In this document: in pieces, positions 1 through 10,415 of the stretch
How positions within the stretch are numbered: the stretch's first letter is position 1
Layout: the number at the start of each line of letters is the position of its first letter
Assembly (NCBI GenBank): GCA_934045905.1
Contig: OW203763.1
Location: 21,813,108 to 21,877,107 of the forward strand
Length of the DNA stretch: 64,000 bases
Direction: 5' to 3'
DNA from: Leuctra nigra
Lineage: Eukaryota; Arthropoda; Insecta; Plecoptera; Leuctridae
The notes under the pieces: model-generated
Told to the model about the DNA's origin: nothing
Databases searched by the model: none
The model's input: the letters and a program-made list of their open reading frames with translations, nothing else
Translations under genes and position numbers: made by a program

Positions 1-103
1 GTAGGGTCCCCATTCCGGTCTGGCCTTCCCACCAGTGCTGGACTCCCCCGGATCGGGCCCGTTAGGTCGACCCCCTCCCCTTGCCCTCCAATTATGATCA
101 ACA
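1..103 (+). repeat. 3' tail of a 5S-type SINE, truncated by the window edge
   Basis: This GC-rich block stands out from the AT-rich DNA after it. It shares GGACTCCCCC..GGGCCCG..GGTCGACCCC with the tail of the 5S rRNA-derived SINE on the minus strand at 54928-55195. The head would lie before base 1, so only the tail is seen. Assignment rests on comparison of the two copies. Confidence 0.55.
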
Positions 104-284
104 AAGTTAAATATAGCAAATTATGTGCGCAATATAACCTCGTCGTTGACGCGCCGTTAAACCACACTAATCTAATCTAATCTAATTTATCTGTTATTGT
201 TATTGTTATAACTTATAACCTCTTTATTTAGCCAATGCTAGTTTGCAGTCAACTTTTACAAAAAGATTCATCCACTAAAATAGG

Positions 285-485
285 TACACCCAACAAAAGA
301 TAAAACGTTATTCGAAAGAAACGGATTGGCTAAAAAAAGATTTGATGGTGGCATCATCCGCTGAAGTCTATGCTAACTCGTTCGCTAACTCGTCTCTAGT
401 AGGAGGTGATAATAACAATGTCAAGGAACCTGACCAGCAACCAATCCGTTTTGCTCAAATACCGTGTTATGATTTGTTGAGTGTA
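285..485. mobile_element. TA-flanked MITE, copy 1 (197 bp)
   Basis: The ends CACCCAACAAA (from 287) and TTTGTTGAGTG (to 483) are imperfect inverted repeats flanked by TA on both sides. The interior is clearly related to 30933-31154: both contain ATTCGAAAGAAACGGATTGG and GGAACCTGACCAGCA. The TA duplication suggests Tc1/mariner-type mobilisation. No coding capacity. Confidence 0.65.
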
Positions 486-487
486 CA

Positions 488-1150
488 TTATAATGTGTAC
501 ATACGTGTTAAAGATTAGGTCATAGCATTCTTTTTTGAAACGATTGATATTCCTATTTGCTCTGATATTTAAACCTAACTCATTATAATAATTCATACCA
601 GTTACAAAAAAAAATACATAATATATCGTTTACCTTTCATTCTACAACATAGTTTTATTTTCCTACTTATTAGCTAATAATAATATTTAAATATGAATGA
701 TGCGAAAACGAATGCATTAAAAAAGTCATATTCAGGAATAAACCAAGCTTCAAGCATGTGTGAATACATTATTCAAGGGTACGTTAAGTAATATCTAGTT
801 TTTGTTTTTCCAGAGTAGGAAGACTTGGTTTGTGATAATAATCTGATGAAATGGATCAAGTAATTGCTGCAGACAAATGAACAATAATGTCGTTTTATCA
901 GAGAAATAAAGTAACTAGAATATAGGTAATGGACCTTGATTTTCAATGTCTGGTAGTAGTAATACGTCCGCATATTATTCAAATATAATGTATTCACCTC
1001 GTGTACAATTATGCTTTATGGCTGCGACTATATGAAGAAAGTATTTATTTATTAATGCAACACATTAATAAGTATATTACTAATATAAGGTGGTGGCGTG
1101 GGGTGGGACCCACCTCTATTTGGGGCCGAAATTTATCTCTCCTGTCAAAG
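488..1150. other. AT-rich stretch, no gene seen
   Basis: Only short reading frames in low-complexity AT-rich sequence. No splice-flanked exon, RNA gene or repeat was recognised. Confidence 0.5.
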
Positions 1151-1153
1151 TTT

Positions 1154-1600
1154 GTGACAACCAGGCGCGTAGGAAGGGGGGGGGGGGATGGAGGGGGGGG
1201 GGGGGATTATCCCCCCCCCCTCCCACTTGAGCAGGCTGACCCCCCATTCAACATACAAAATTAAGTTAAGTGTCCAAGAATGACTTAAAAACAGTTTAAA
1301 TTCTAAAAATAAAACGCCCTGCAAAGTAGGGAGTTATTTGTTGTTATTTGAGCAGTTTAAAATCCCAGAATTGATTTTAAAATGTTTGTATTCGAAAAAT
1401 TGGCCTGCGGGGCAACAATTGGCGTATTTTTGCTTCAGTTTGTGCATTTTAAAGCCCTAGAATCACTTTTCACTGGTTTAAATTCTAAAAAAAACGCCCT
1501 GCGGGCTATAATTGGGGCGCTTCGCCCCCCCAGACCCCCTTTCCGGGTGTCGCAATCCCCCCCCCATGATGAAAGTAGTTCCTACGCGCCTGGTGACAAC
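1154..1600. mobile_element. hAT-like MITE with G/C homopolymer tracts, copy 1
   Basis: The element (1162-1592, 431 bp) starts CAGGCGCGTAGGAA and ends with its inverse complement TTCCTACGCGCCTG. It is flanked by a perfect 8-bp duplication, GTGACAAC, at 1154-1161 and 1593-1600. An 8-bp duplication with CAG-initial ends fits the hAT superfamily. The inside carries long G and C runs near both ends and a repeated word AAAACGCCCTGC. There is no transposase, so it is non-autonomous. A second, inverted copy lies at 28859-29283. Confidence 0.85.
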
Positions 1601-1929
1601 ATTTTAGGTATTGGGGATTTTGACTCACGCAATCTTACAAAATAATATCAACTTTTCTTCTTATTATTATAAGTATTACTTGTAAACTAAAACGCTCAGT
1701 GTAACGCTTTGATGAAAGAGCCTTCGTACTGCATCCGATTTGATATGTGTTTGCAATGTATCAGCTGCTCTACAAGCTTTGATAAGATGTCTATGGGAAC
1801 TGAGGCACCAAGAAGGCCGGGTTGAATATTTAGTATACATTTTTCAAATATTTGAAGATTATAATAAAATGTCCTTAAAATGACAATAACTTTTGAAAAT
1901 AACAACAAATTAGTCTTCAAATTGGCAAA

Positions 1930-2215
1930 AATACCTAAAATGTTGGTCCCAATGACCATGCAAAGTTTTATGTTGATCGGTCAATCGGTTCTAGTTTAAA
2001 TTTCAAAAATCACACGAAAGATGGTTTTAAATTTTAACCAATACGATTGGGGACAATGTTGGTTGCAATGACTTTACAAAATTTCAAATTGATCGGACCA
2101 ACCAATCGAAAGATAATTTTTTTAAAATTTGGACCAATCACTGGATCCCGTTGTCGTTAGAGATTATGTGTGCAAAATTTCAGATCGATTGGTTGTGCGG
2201 TTTGACCTGGGATGT
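1930..2215. repeat. Diverged ~110-bp tandem repeat, about three units
   Basis: Related blocks of the type 'GCAAAATTTCA..TTGATCGG..CAATCG' recur near 1950, 2070 and 2165. They are diverged and have no open frame. Confidence 0.5.
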
Positions 2216-2245
2216 GCAGGCAAAAAAAAAACACACACAGAGAAA

Positions 2246-2290
2246 GTGCCATGAGAGTACCGTGGTGGCGCTCACTATAGTGATTAATTA
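2246..2290. repeat. Dispersed repeat shared with 5465-5505
   Basis: AAGTGCCATGAGAGTACCGT here matches AGGTGCCATAAGAGTACCGT near 5466, and both continue GG..CGCTC. It is a two-copy dispersed repeat of unknown class. Confidence 0.45.
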
Positions 2291-2839
2291 GTAATTTATG
2301 TATAAAGTAATTCCCGCATTTTTTAAATTTATAAATGCGGATTTTAAATGTTGGTATTCTGGTTCCGTTCCGGTGGGGTGGTGGTGGGGGTGTGGTAGTA
2401 CTGAAAAAAGTTTCACCAAGTTTCCTATTCCTCTTGGCTCTCTCTAGTCTCTCTCTTCCGGTTTCACTTTCTTTGGATGATGATGATCTGACCACGTTAT
2501 TTCGCGCGCGCAACCGTAATACAATGTGAAATTTTCATCGTTTTACCTACAACTAATGGTAAGATTTAAATACATTTTACTACTTTTATCTATAGATTCA
2601 AATACATTATTTTTAACGTTTCAAGTTGTTTAGTTTTTAGATGTGAAAAGTACTAACATATTATTATTGTGGCAATGCCAAGCTCCTTTTTAAGGTTATA
2701 AGGGTGCAAGCTTACCACCCTCCATAGAGGCGAGGATAATTATAGACCCAATCCAAGTGGTAAACTTTGTAAGAAGGTGAATTAAGATCATCTTCAGGTA
2801 CCTAGTAGGTATTAAGGCTATAAAAGGTGGAATATTGGT

Positions 2840-3225
2840 AACTTGGTAAATTTTCGATAAGCGTCTGTAGGTAGGTATTCCATGGTGGGATGAATGAGCA
2901 ATGCTAGAGTCACAGCCTTCTCGACAGTCACTTCGTTCTCTGGGTAGCTGCCTGTTGACCGCCGATTCAAACTATGACGTCATCGGGTTCTTGCACGGCC
3001 GGGAGCGCTACTCCAGGCGGGGTGGCAATAAAATGAACTAACCAATAGTACATTTTATTGCCACCCCGCCGGGAGTAGCGCTCCCGGCCGTGCAAGAACC
3101 CGATGACGTCATAGTTTGAATCGGCGGTCAACAGGCAGCTACCCAGAGAACGAAGTGACTGTCGTGAAAGCTGTGGCTAGAGTTAATACGCTTGTCGAAT
3201 ATTTACCGACAACTTTTGTAGGTAG
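2840..3225. repeat. Long near-perfect inverted repeat (hairpin 1)
   Basis: The core arms 2922-3035 and 3051-3164 (114 nt each) are complementary with essentially one mismatch and a 15-nt loop. Weaker pairing continues outward to about 2840 and 3225, with an insertion in the left arm. The arms contain the palindrome TGACGTCA. A transcript would fold into a long double strand. It could be a foldback/MITE or a source of hairpin RNA. It abuts a LINE gag fragment. Confidence 0.8.
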
Positions 3226-3359
3226 TACCTACCTACAAGATGTGAAATGCCATAAGAGTGTTCACAGTTGTCTCCTGCCACAGACATCTGGCAATATTGC
3301 AAGCCGTGTTTTAAGTGGACATATTTGTGTATTTTTCTCACCTGTCGTCAACACAGCAC

Positions 3360-3858
3360 TCTCCGAGCCGTGCACCAACCCGTCAAGAACTTTGCGCCTC
3401 GTGTCGCCGTTACCTACACTCGCATTAATACGCTAAAATGCAAATTCTAGAGGGGACTCGGCCTCCTTCGTTCCCCAAGGCGCTACACAAAGTGTTTTCC
3501 TAGTTATACTCAACGCTTCAAATAGATCTGACGTCCGTCAACTCTCTTCTGCAGCTGCTCGACATCGGTCAACAAGTGACTAACATTAAGTTCCTTGCCA
3601 GTCGCCCGTCAACTGTGCGAGACCATCATCGCTAAACATCAAGGCGAAGCTAAATTCAAGCACGTCTATGGCGTTGTTAGTGACGGCTCTTCGGAATATG
3701 TAGATTTATGCTATAAAATCCTCCTGGTTTATGATCTTTCACGGGAAATGCCGAACGACGTAATCCGCGCCTGCCTACAAACGTTCGTTGTCTTTCGAGA
3801 GGTGATGGATGGGTCATCATGGTCGATCGCCAGGTTTGACCATCGGCAGAGGCGCTGA
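3360..3858 (+). pseudogene. LINE ORF1/gag-like fragment A
   Basis: Frames here resemble fragment B at 13.7-15.6 kb. Both have an ATTAATACGCT-type stretch coding (R/V)-NTLKC, then a 'QLLDIGQQ' block (QLDSGQQ in B), then LSREMPN (LPSEMPN in B). The (L)PxEMPN..I..L..F/YG.V pattern is that of the RNA-binding Gag/ORF1 proteins of arthropod non-LTR retrotransposons. The open piece 3595-3858 ends before a zinc knuckle and upstream parts are frameshifted, so this is a dead fragment. Family assignment is by pattern only. Confidence 0.5.
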
Positions 3859-3859
3859 G

Positions 3860-6189
3860 AATATTGATTATTGTTTTGTGTCAGATCTTAGAACAGGCTG
3901 TATGTTGAATAATTTTATTTATTCATTCATTTATTATGTAGGTACCTAGTTGAAATGAATTGGGGTTTGCTCAAATCTTGAAATCAACCTTTAGCCAAAG
4001 ATTTGATTGATCCCTATTAGGTAGGTACCTAAAAGTAAGAGCATTTCATCATAGCAAGCTCGAAATATAATTTTTTAAGTGACATTTTGTTTTCGATTAG
4101 CGCTATAGAACCTATTTCGTTTAATCTACCTAGTGTTGTCATTATACCTCTTTATTAATGTATAACTAGCTCACTATTGAGGGAACACCACTTGCTAATT
4201 GATTAAATTAAATAGGTACCTAGATACCACCACCCACTCGATCTAGCTCTCCCCCCCCCCCCCCCCCCCCCCCTTCACTGCCCGTAGCACTGGAAGAAGA
4301 ACTAATGTTAATTAAAAATAACTTTCAGTTTATTAATCCGTCAACAGATGTATCTGCTGGACTAACAAGTTGCTCACAAGTGTCTATGCGCATGCCCGAT
4401 GTTTAATGCACGTGCTCCCTGTCAAGGTCCATGGATAGGACATTAGGTTTTGGTATGACCCAGTCGGCAGTGATTGGATTTTTTGAAAAAAAAGTACTTT
4501 TATTACCAAAGCATTTATTCCAAAGCAGTTTATTCCTAATAATCAGCATATAAAAGCACTTAAATTAACTAGGTACCTACAAATAATTATTCTAAAGTAG
4601 CACGATGTGTGTGGAAGAGAAAAGTTAGTTCAGTGCGTCATTTTACTCCGTGGAAGTGAAAATGTAGATTAGAAGGAATAAGAAAATGGTTGAACACAAA
4701 AATTCAGATGAGCTGATTAGTTCCATCTAAAAGCAATTGTAGCGCTGAGCAACTGACATACTGTCTTGACGGTGGCCACTGGTCAATTTCATTGAATAGC
4801 CCTGAGTTGCCAGGCAGGGAACAGGGATGATCAAGCAGGTGGTGCTAGATATACTCATTTGTGCATTTAATTGTAATGCCATGCAACACAAACATGATTT
4901 TGTTTGTCATTGTCATCCATGCTCCCTCACAGTATGTTTGTTTTCAGTGTTTTTCTTTAATGTTATTGTTTGAAATTTATTTTACATACCTAAAACAACA
5001 AAATATAACTAGAGGGTAAACTTAATAAAGTTGGATTAATTTTGATCCACTGCAACTCGAGGTGCTGGGTTTGACCTCAACTGTGAAGTGGACGACAGAG
5101 ATTTATTATCATCTTTGTGATGCACAATCACCTAGAGGCAGGTGCCAGGCTAGGTCTTGGGCACCAGCTCATGTGATACAAAATACGCAATTGACAAAAT
5201 ATTGAACCGAAAATGTGTAAAACATTTTATTTGTAGTACTATTGTATTCTGTGTACCTACCTAGGTATCTGTGCAAAATACGTAGTAATAGGATTAGTAA
5301 TAAGCATCGCTAGATAGAAACGTGCCTTACCCAGTGGACCGTCTACCTCCCACTTTTGTGTGGGCCATCGTCACTCAGTCTAAAGACTAATACCCACAGG
5401 TTGTCCCAGCGCCTCAGTACTGAGCTCCATGGATAGTCTGGGCAGTGAACACAAAAAAAACAAGAAGGTGCCATAAGAGTACCGTGGTAACGCTCGCTCA
5501 TTTATGAATAACACTTAACACAATACAATAAACATTTTAAATAATGGTATTTATGTTATCAAGCAAAGAATTCGTCCATTATGCACTTTCTCAAGTTAAG
5601 GAACATTTTGAGGCCTACCTGGAAGAAGTAGGAGGATCTGGAATTTTATTTTATATTTTTGAGCAAAGATGGGTAGGACTCTGTTGTAGATAAGTGTGTC
5701 TGATCAATATGTCGGAGTTTGATTTAGTTTTGTGAAAATGAATTGAAAATGAAAATGAATGAAAGTGAAATGAAATGAATTCTAAATTTGAATGAACAAA
5801 AGTGGCTGCAGTTAGAATAAGGGAATAAGAGTGTTTGAATAAGAGTAGAACTTCAGGTAAGAGTGAGTGTTTCCAGGGGGTGAGAATGTCTTTTATGTGA
5901 CCTGATGAGTGATGTGGCATCCTCCTCTCCCAGACCAATCCACACCTAAATAAGGGGCAAGAATTTAGAAATACTACACCATTACCGATCGAAACAAAAG
6001 CTAGCACAGACTAGCCTGAGAATGGCCTGTGCTCCTTCTCCCTCTATGTACTATGTAGGTACTACCTACACTTAGTAGATGCTAACAAGACTGAAGGGGA
6101 GGTCTACATCTCTGAACATGTTAGTTATTATGTTAAATAAAAATATGAGAACTGAAAACTAAAAGTATAGATAAATGTGACGGAAGAAA
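3860..6189. other. No gene seen; contains a 23-nt poly-C run
   Basis: The stretch is AT-rich with GTAGGTACCTA-type words. A run of 23 C lies at 4251-4273. A GC-richer block at 5325-5500 leads into the dispersed repeat noted at 2246. No exon or RNA gene could be supported. Confidence 0.5.
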
Positions 6190-6470
6190 AATTTAATAAA
6201 ACTGAGTGATTGACAGGCAGCACAGCCATCTGTAAACTCGTAATTCGTACCTCCTTCCCCTGTGAGCTGCCTGTTATCTGAGGAGAAATTGTAGTTCCTC
6301 ACCTGCCGTCCCAGGAAGGGGCCGCCACCGTCGCGCATACTAATAGCCAAGCGGCGGTGGCGGCCCCTTCCCGGGACGGCAAGTGAGGAACTACAAATTT
6401 CTCCTCAGATAACGGGCAGCTCACAGGAGGAGGAACAAACTATGAGTATACAGGTGGCTGTGACTGGCAG
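6190..6470. repeat. Long inverted repeat (hairpin 2)
   Basis: Arms of about 85 nt (roughly 6245-6330 and 6355-6437) pair nearly perfectly around a 24-nt loop. Both contain GCCGCCACCG/CGGTGGCGGC and GAGCTGCC/GGCAGCTC. Weaker pairing extends to about 6200 and 6470. It is similar in architecture, but not in sequence, to hairpin 1. Confidence 0.75.
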
Positions 6471-6989
6471 GACAGCCTTGAATATTGATGGGCAATAATT
6501 GAATAAAGTGGATGAATTTATCACATCTTTTTAACACTCAAACAATCCAATTGTAGGAATGTATCTGTGTTTAGATAGGAAATGGTTGCAATAAAATTTC
6601 ATATTTAATTACATACATTTTATTTCCACACTGACCAATTACTACAAAAAAAGTTGCTCATCACTGTGAATTGTTGAGCAAGTGAAACGAGCATCTCTTT
6701 TAGATTATTTTCGCACAGACCTCTACTCTTGTTGTTGGCAAGAAACAAGGTATACATTGCTATAACAAAGCAATGGCTGAATGTCGAGTGTTTTAATGAC
6801 ATCAAAATTAATGTTCATAATATTTTCAGATCTACATTGGACGTGACATACGGATTTCCCGGCAGACACGATCATGCTAAGCCACTGGACGTCCTGCAGC
6901 CCAGTTGCGATTGGAGCGTTTGGCTGCGAAGTTTTGTACCTACCATAGCAGCCTAACTGGAAGGTGAGGACCCTATGCCAAGAAGGATG

Positions 6990-7090
6990 GTTTGTCATCT
7001 GAAACTGAGAACTGAGGGGAGATCGCATCTATCCCGTCGTATCACTTGTGAAGATAGTGGGAAAGCATGATTGTTGGTATGCACATAAAT
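6990..7090 (+). repeat. Dispersed repeat shared with 13045-13135
   Basis: AACTGAGAACTG..GACCGCATCTATCC-type sequence, followed by TCATATCA(G/C)TTGTGAAGAT and CATGATTGT, is shared by both loci. Class unknown. Confidence 0.55.
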
Positions 7091-7990
7091 CATAATTCAT
7101 AATTCAATTGACCACTTGAACTGGGCGGAGTTAACTTTTGTTCGCGCCACAGTCGCTAGGGGGCTCATTGTCGGGGACCAAGTTCTGCCGACCAGCAAGG
7201 ATGCCGTAAGATTCCTGCAGCAACTTACCTGGATAAAATCGTTAAAAAAGTTATATTGTTTTAATCAAAGTTATTTTACGAAGTATCGAGGCAAGTAGGA
7301 AGGTCATTGGCTACTCAAAGAATGTTATAGTTTGTTGGTGAGTGGATATTATACCGAGATATGGACTTCAGAAAAATGTTTTGATTCATGGCTTTTGCTA
7401 GCGCGGGAAGCTGAATATTTCTTACTCTCTACATTTTGTAAGCAATGTATAGGAATCCTGCTCGTGACGTCACAGTGGTAGAAAAATGGAGGATGCTCTG
7501 GTAGGGGAAATGAGTCAATGCTATAAATAATAGCTATAAATCATATTTCCCAGATGAATATTTAACTTGCAAATGTGTATGGATAAATATTGCGTATTAT
7601 TATTAACTTGTACTTACTTAAATATCTTTCTTTCATAAATAATCACTCTAAATATGAACTTTGGATTGCCGCCGTCAGATTTGTTGATTCCCTATACCTT
7701 TATATAGGTTACTATGGCAACCTTTTCTCACGCAGGATGCCTATAGGTACCAAATACTAAATACCGGGTGGCGCAAAAAAAAATCCCCCTGATTGAGAGG
7801 TCACTATATCAAAACTATTATAGATAGGATTCTGAAATTTGTACACATATTAGAAAACATACAAAAATTTAATATGTGCAAGTTTCAAAAACATAACTAT
7901 TGTCGGAAAAAAGTAACAGCTGGTCAAATTTGATTGTCAAAAAATTGATTAAACGGAGCTCAAATAGCGCGCGTCGAGAAAACTTCCAAT

Positions 7991-9543
7991 GGCCGGGACG
8001 CGTATTTCCGAATTGCACCCGATTTCGGCACCATGCAACTTAGTCACGCCCCTTATATATTCTCTGACCGAAAAACATTAGAGTATTATTGTACTGTATT
8101 CCAAGAAACATTTACCTCATAATTAATGTCAAATTGTAAATTAAAATATGATAATTAATTGGGATGGGTATTATTAAAACATACTTTTTTAATGCACAAT
8201 TAATTATAATTATCAATATAAATGATTCCTAATAAAGTAGGACGATGATAGTATCCATAATTATATTGTTATTCATTGATAAGTACACTCGTATTTCTTT
8301 TTGCAATGTGTTATTTATTATTTATAAAGTGAGAGAAAGAATGAAAGTTACTGTTACTTTTCACTCTGTATTCTGTATCATTTGGAACACACATGTAATA
8401 CAACACATTTATTATGTGCTGTTAAAAACATCGTTTAATATGATAACTATTTTTTATTTTTTATTAGTATGAAGTAACTATCATCCAGACAGTTTCTTTA
8501 ATGTACAAACATACAACATTCATTTTTAATGACTTTGGGAGAGTCTGATATCCTTGGGTTCCGTCACTTATTAGGTAGGTAACTTATTAGGTCAATCCTA
8601 ATAGTTTCTAAATCTTAAAAAGCACATCACCATTAAATAATTCGCAAGCAGGTGACACAGTATGTATACTTATTTTCTTGAGATAATTACTTAATATATC
8701 CAATAAGAAGATTAGTTATATCTTAGACTAAATAACTGGTTATATCATATTATTCTTGATATTAATTAAACTCACATTATTATAAAAGAAATGAAGCGAC
8801 AGGTATTTCGAAATTTCTTGAAACCAATCATTGTGACTTAATTTAAAGTGGAACATCTTATTCACTTCTATAAATCGTAAATCTCAAAAAACATCACATA
8901 AAACGGCATGATGGTAGAAGATTTCCAAAAAAACACATTTTGACCAAACCAACACATTTTCATAACCTGAAATGTAACTGTTGTAATTGTGTTTCGGATA
9001 TGTATCGTTGGCTTACTGCAGAAAGTCAAAGTTTAGTAAGGAGAGTAATTTCTCAACAATTAGTTGTTAATGTCTGGCAAATTGCTGAAGAACAAAGACA
9101 AAAAATGAAATTTTACTGTTTCATAATCTCAACAAAATACAAAATAAGAGTCTTCAGCGAAAATCACAATTATTTCAGTACGAAACTTTTCATATCATCA
9201 AATGTGATAAGACTTGGCCAAGATTTCCGCAACACCAGTCCGTTTTCTACGCAATTCCAAACAACTTCATTCGCCCATTCATTACACTCTTTACTGTAGT
9301 TCTCACCTTCGAATCTTGGTCTAACAGCACACTTCCGTTTATCTTCTAATATTAAGTTACAATTAACAATCACTGCATGTTGATCAAAACCGAAAAAACT
9401 GAGTGCGACCTACATATCCGCGTATGCAGAACTGTTCTCATTCGGCCTGCCGTACTGCGCACGCCTCTTGAGGGAGGGGCTTAATAGACATATATAGCAT
9501 CGGTGCTGAAATCGGGTGCAATTCGGAAATACGCGGCCGGGAC
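7991..9543. mobile_element. Mutator-like element nested in the foldback
   Basis: The element occupies 8000-9534. Both ends read inward GCGTATTTCCGAATTGCACC, about 27-35 nt of TIR. It is flanked by a perfect 9-bp duplication, GGCCGGGAC, at 7991-7999 and 9535-9543. The empty-site sequence is visible in the opposite arm of the host foldback near 9900. Nine-bp duplications are typical of Mutator-like elements. At 1535 bp it has only small frames, so it is probably non-autonomous. Confidence 0.8.
9170..9373 (-). CDS. Unrecognised 67-aa ORF in the Mutator-like element
   Basis: A charged peptide with NEWANEVVWNC and FEGENYSKECNEW. Its composition is more protein-like than surrounding frames, and it lies wholly inside the nested element near the right TIR. 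It may be a remnant of a transposon protein or a captured exon. No domain was recognised. Confidence 0.25.
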   Translation of the reverse strand: MIVNCNLILEDKRKCAVRPRFEGENYSKECNEWANEVVWNCVENGLVLRKSWPSLITFDDMKSFVLK

Positions 9544-10138
9544 GCTGTTTCTTCACAACTACTTACGATATCAAGCTGAAAATTTCAAATTATATTAAAA
9601 ATATATTAAGATCGATTGTGTAAAAGTTTCAGTCAATTTGAATGAATGGAACGAAAATTATGGAATCTTGAAGTTGAGCGTAAAATCAGAAAAAGAAGAT
9701 TATTTCTAAACCTTTATTACACACGTTATAAAAGTGATTCTTTTCCCACTATTCTGTTTTCACGCTCAACTTCAAGATTCCATAATTTTCGTTCCATTCA
9801 TTCAAATTGATTGAAATTTTTACACAATCGTTATTAATCTATTTTGAATATAATTTGAAATTTTCAGCTTGATATCGTACGAAGTTTTGAAGAAACAGCG
9901 TCCCGGCAATTGGAAGTTTTCTCGACGCGCGCTATTTGAGCTCCGTTTAATCAATTTTTTGACAACTAAATTTGAACAGCTGTAACTTTTTTTCTACAAT
10001 AGTAATGTTTTTGAAACTTGCACATTTTAAATTTTGGTATGTTTTCTAATAATTGTGTACAAATTTCAGAATCCCATCTATAATAGTTTCGATATAGTGA
10101 CCTCTCAATCAGGGGGATTTTTTTTTCGCCACCCGGTA

Positions 10139-10415
10139 TATACTAAACATATACTAAACATAAACATATAACATATACTTAACATATGGTATACTTAATA
10201 GGAATAATTCACTGGTGAACGATTTTTATTACGGATGTTTATTAATTATTAGGTATTCATGGATTTATTGACGGTTTGATGTTTATTTCTACATACCTAC
10301 CTACCCACCCACTTACCTACAAACAGTTTGTTGGTGGTATTTTTTACTCAAGGTCTAAACTAGAAGTAAATATTTTCGTCTAGGTATGAAGGTAAGTGTG
10401 TGGATTGCACTTGGT
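10139..10415. other. AT-rich spacer between two transposons
   Basis: Contains repeated ATACTAAACATA/ACATATACTTAAC words and a CTACCTACC-type stretch. No gene is visible. Confidence 0.4.

Larger units (their letters stand above)
7762..10138. mobile_element. TA-flanked foldback DNA element, split by a nested insert
   Basis: The ends CCGGGTGGCG (7764) and CGCCACCCGG (to 10136) are flanked by TA. Inverted arms are very long: 7764-7999 continues after the nested insert at 9544-9710 and pairs with about 9765-10136. Removing the insert leaves roughly 830 bp that is almost entirely stem. TA flanks and the CCGGGTGG end fit a Tc1/mariner-mobilised MITE. No transposase is present. Confidence 0.8.

Noticed and set aside
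1001..1264. 87-aa frame with poly-Gly
   Set aside because: The glycine and proline runs are only the G/C homopolymers of the MITE end.
1382..1645. 87-aa plus-strand frame
   Set aside because: Falls inside the hAT-like MITE and reads through repeats and C-runs; no protein-like composition.
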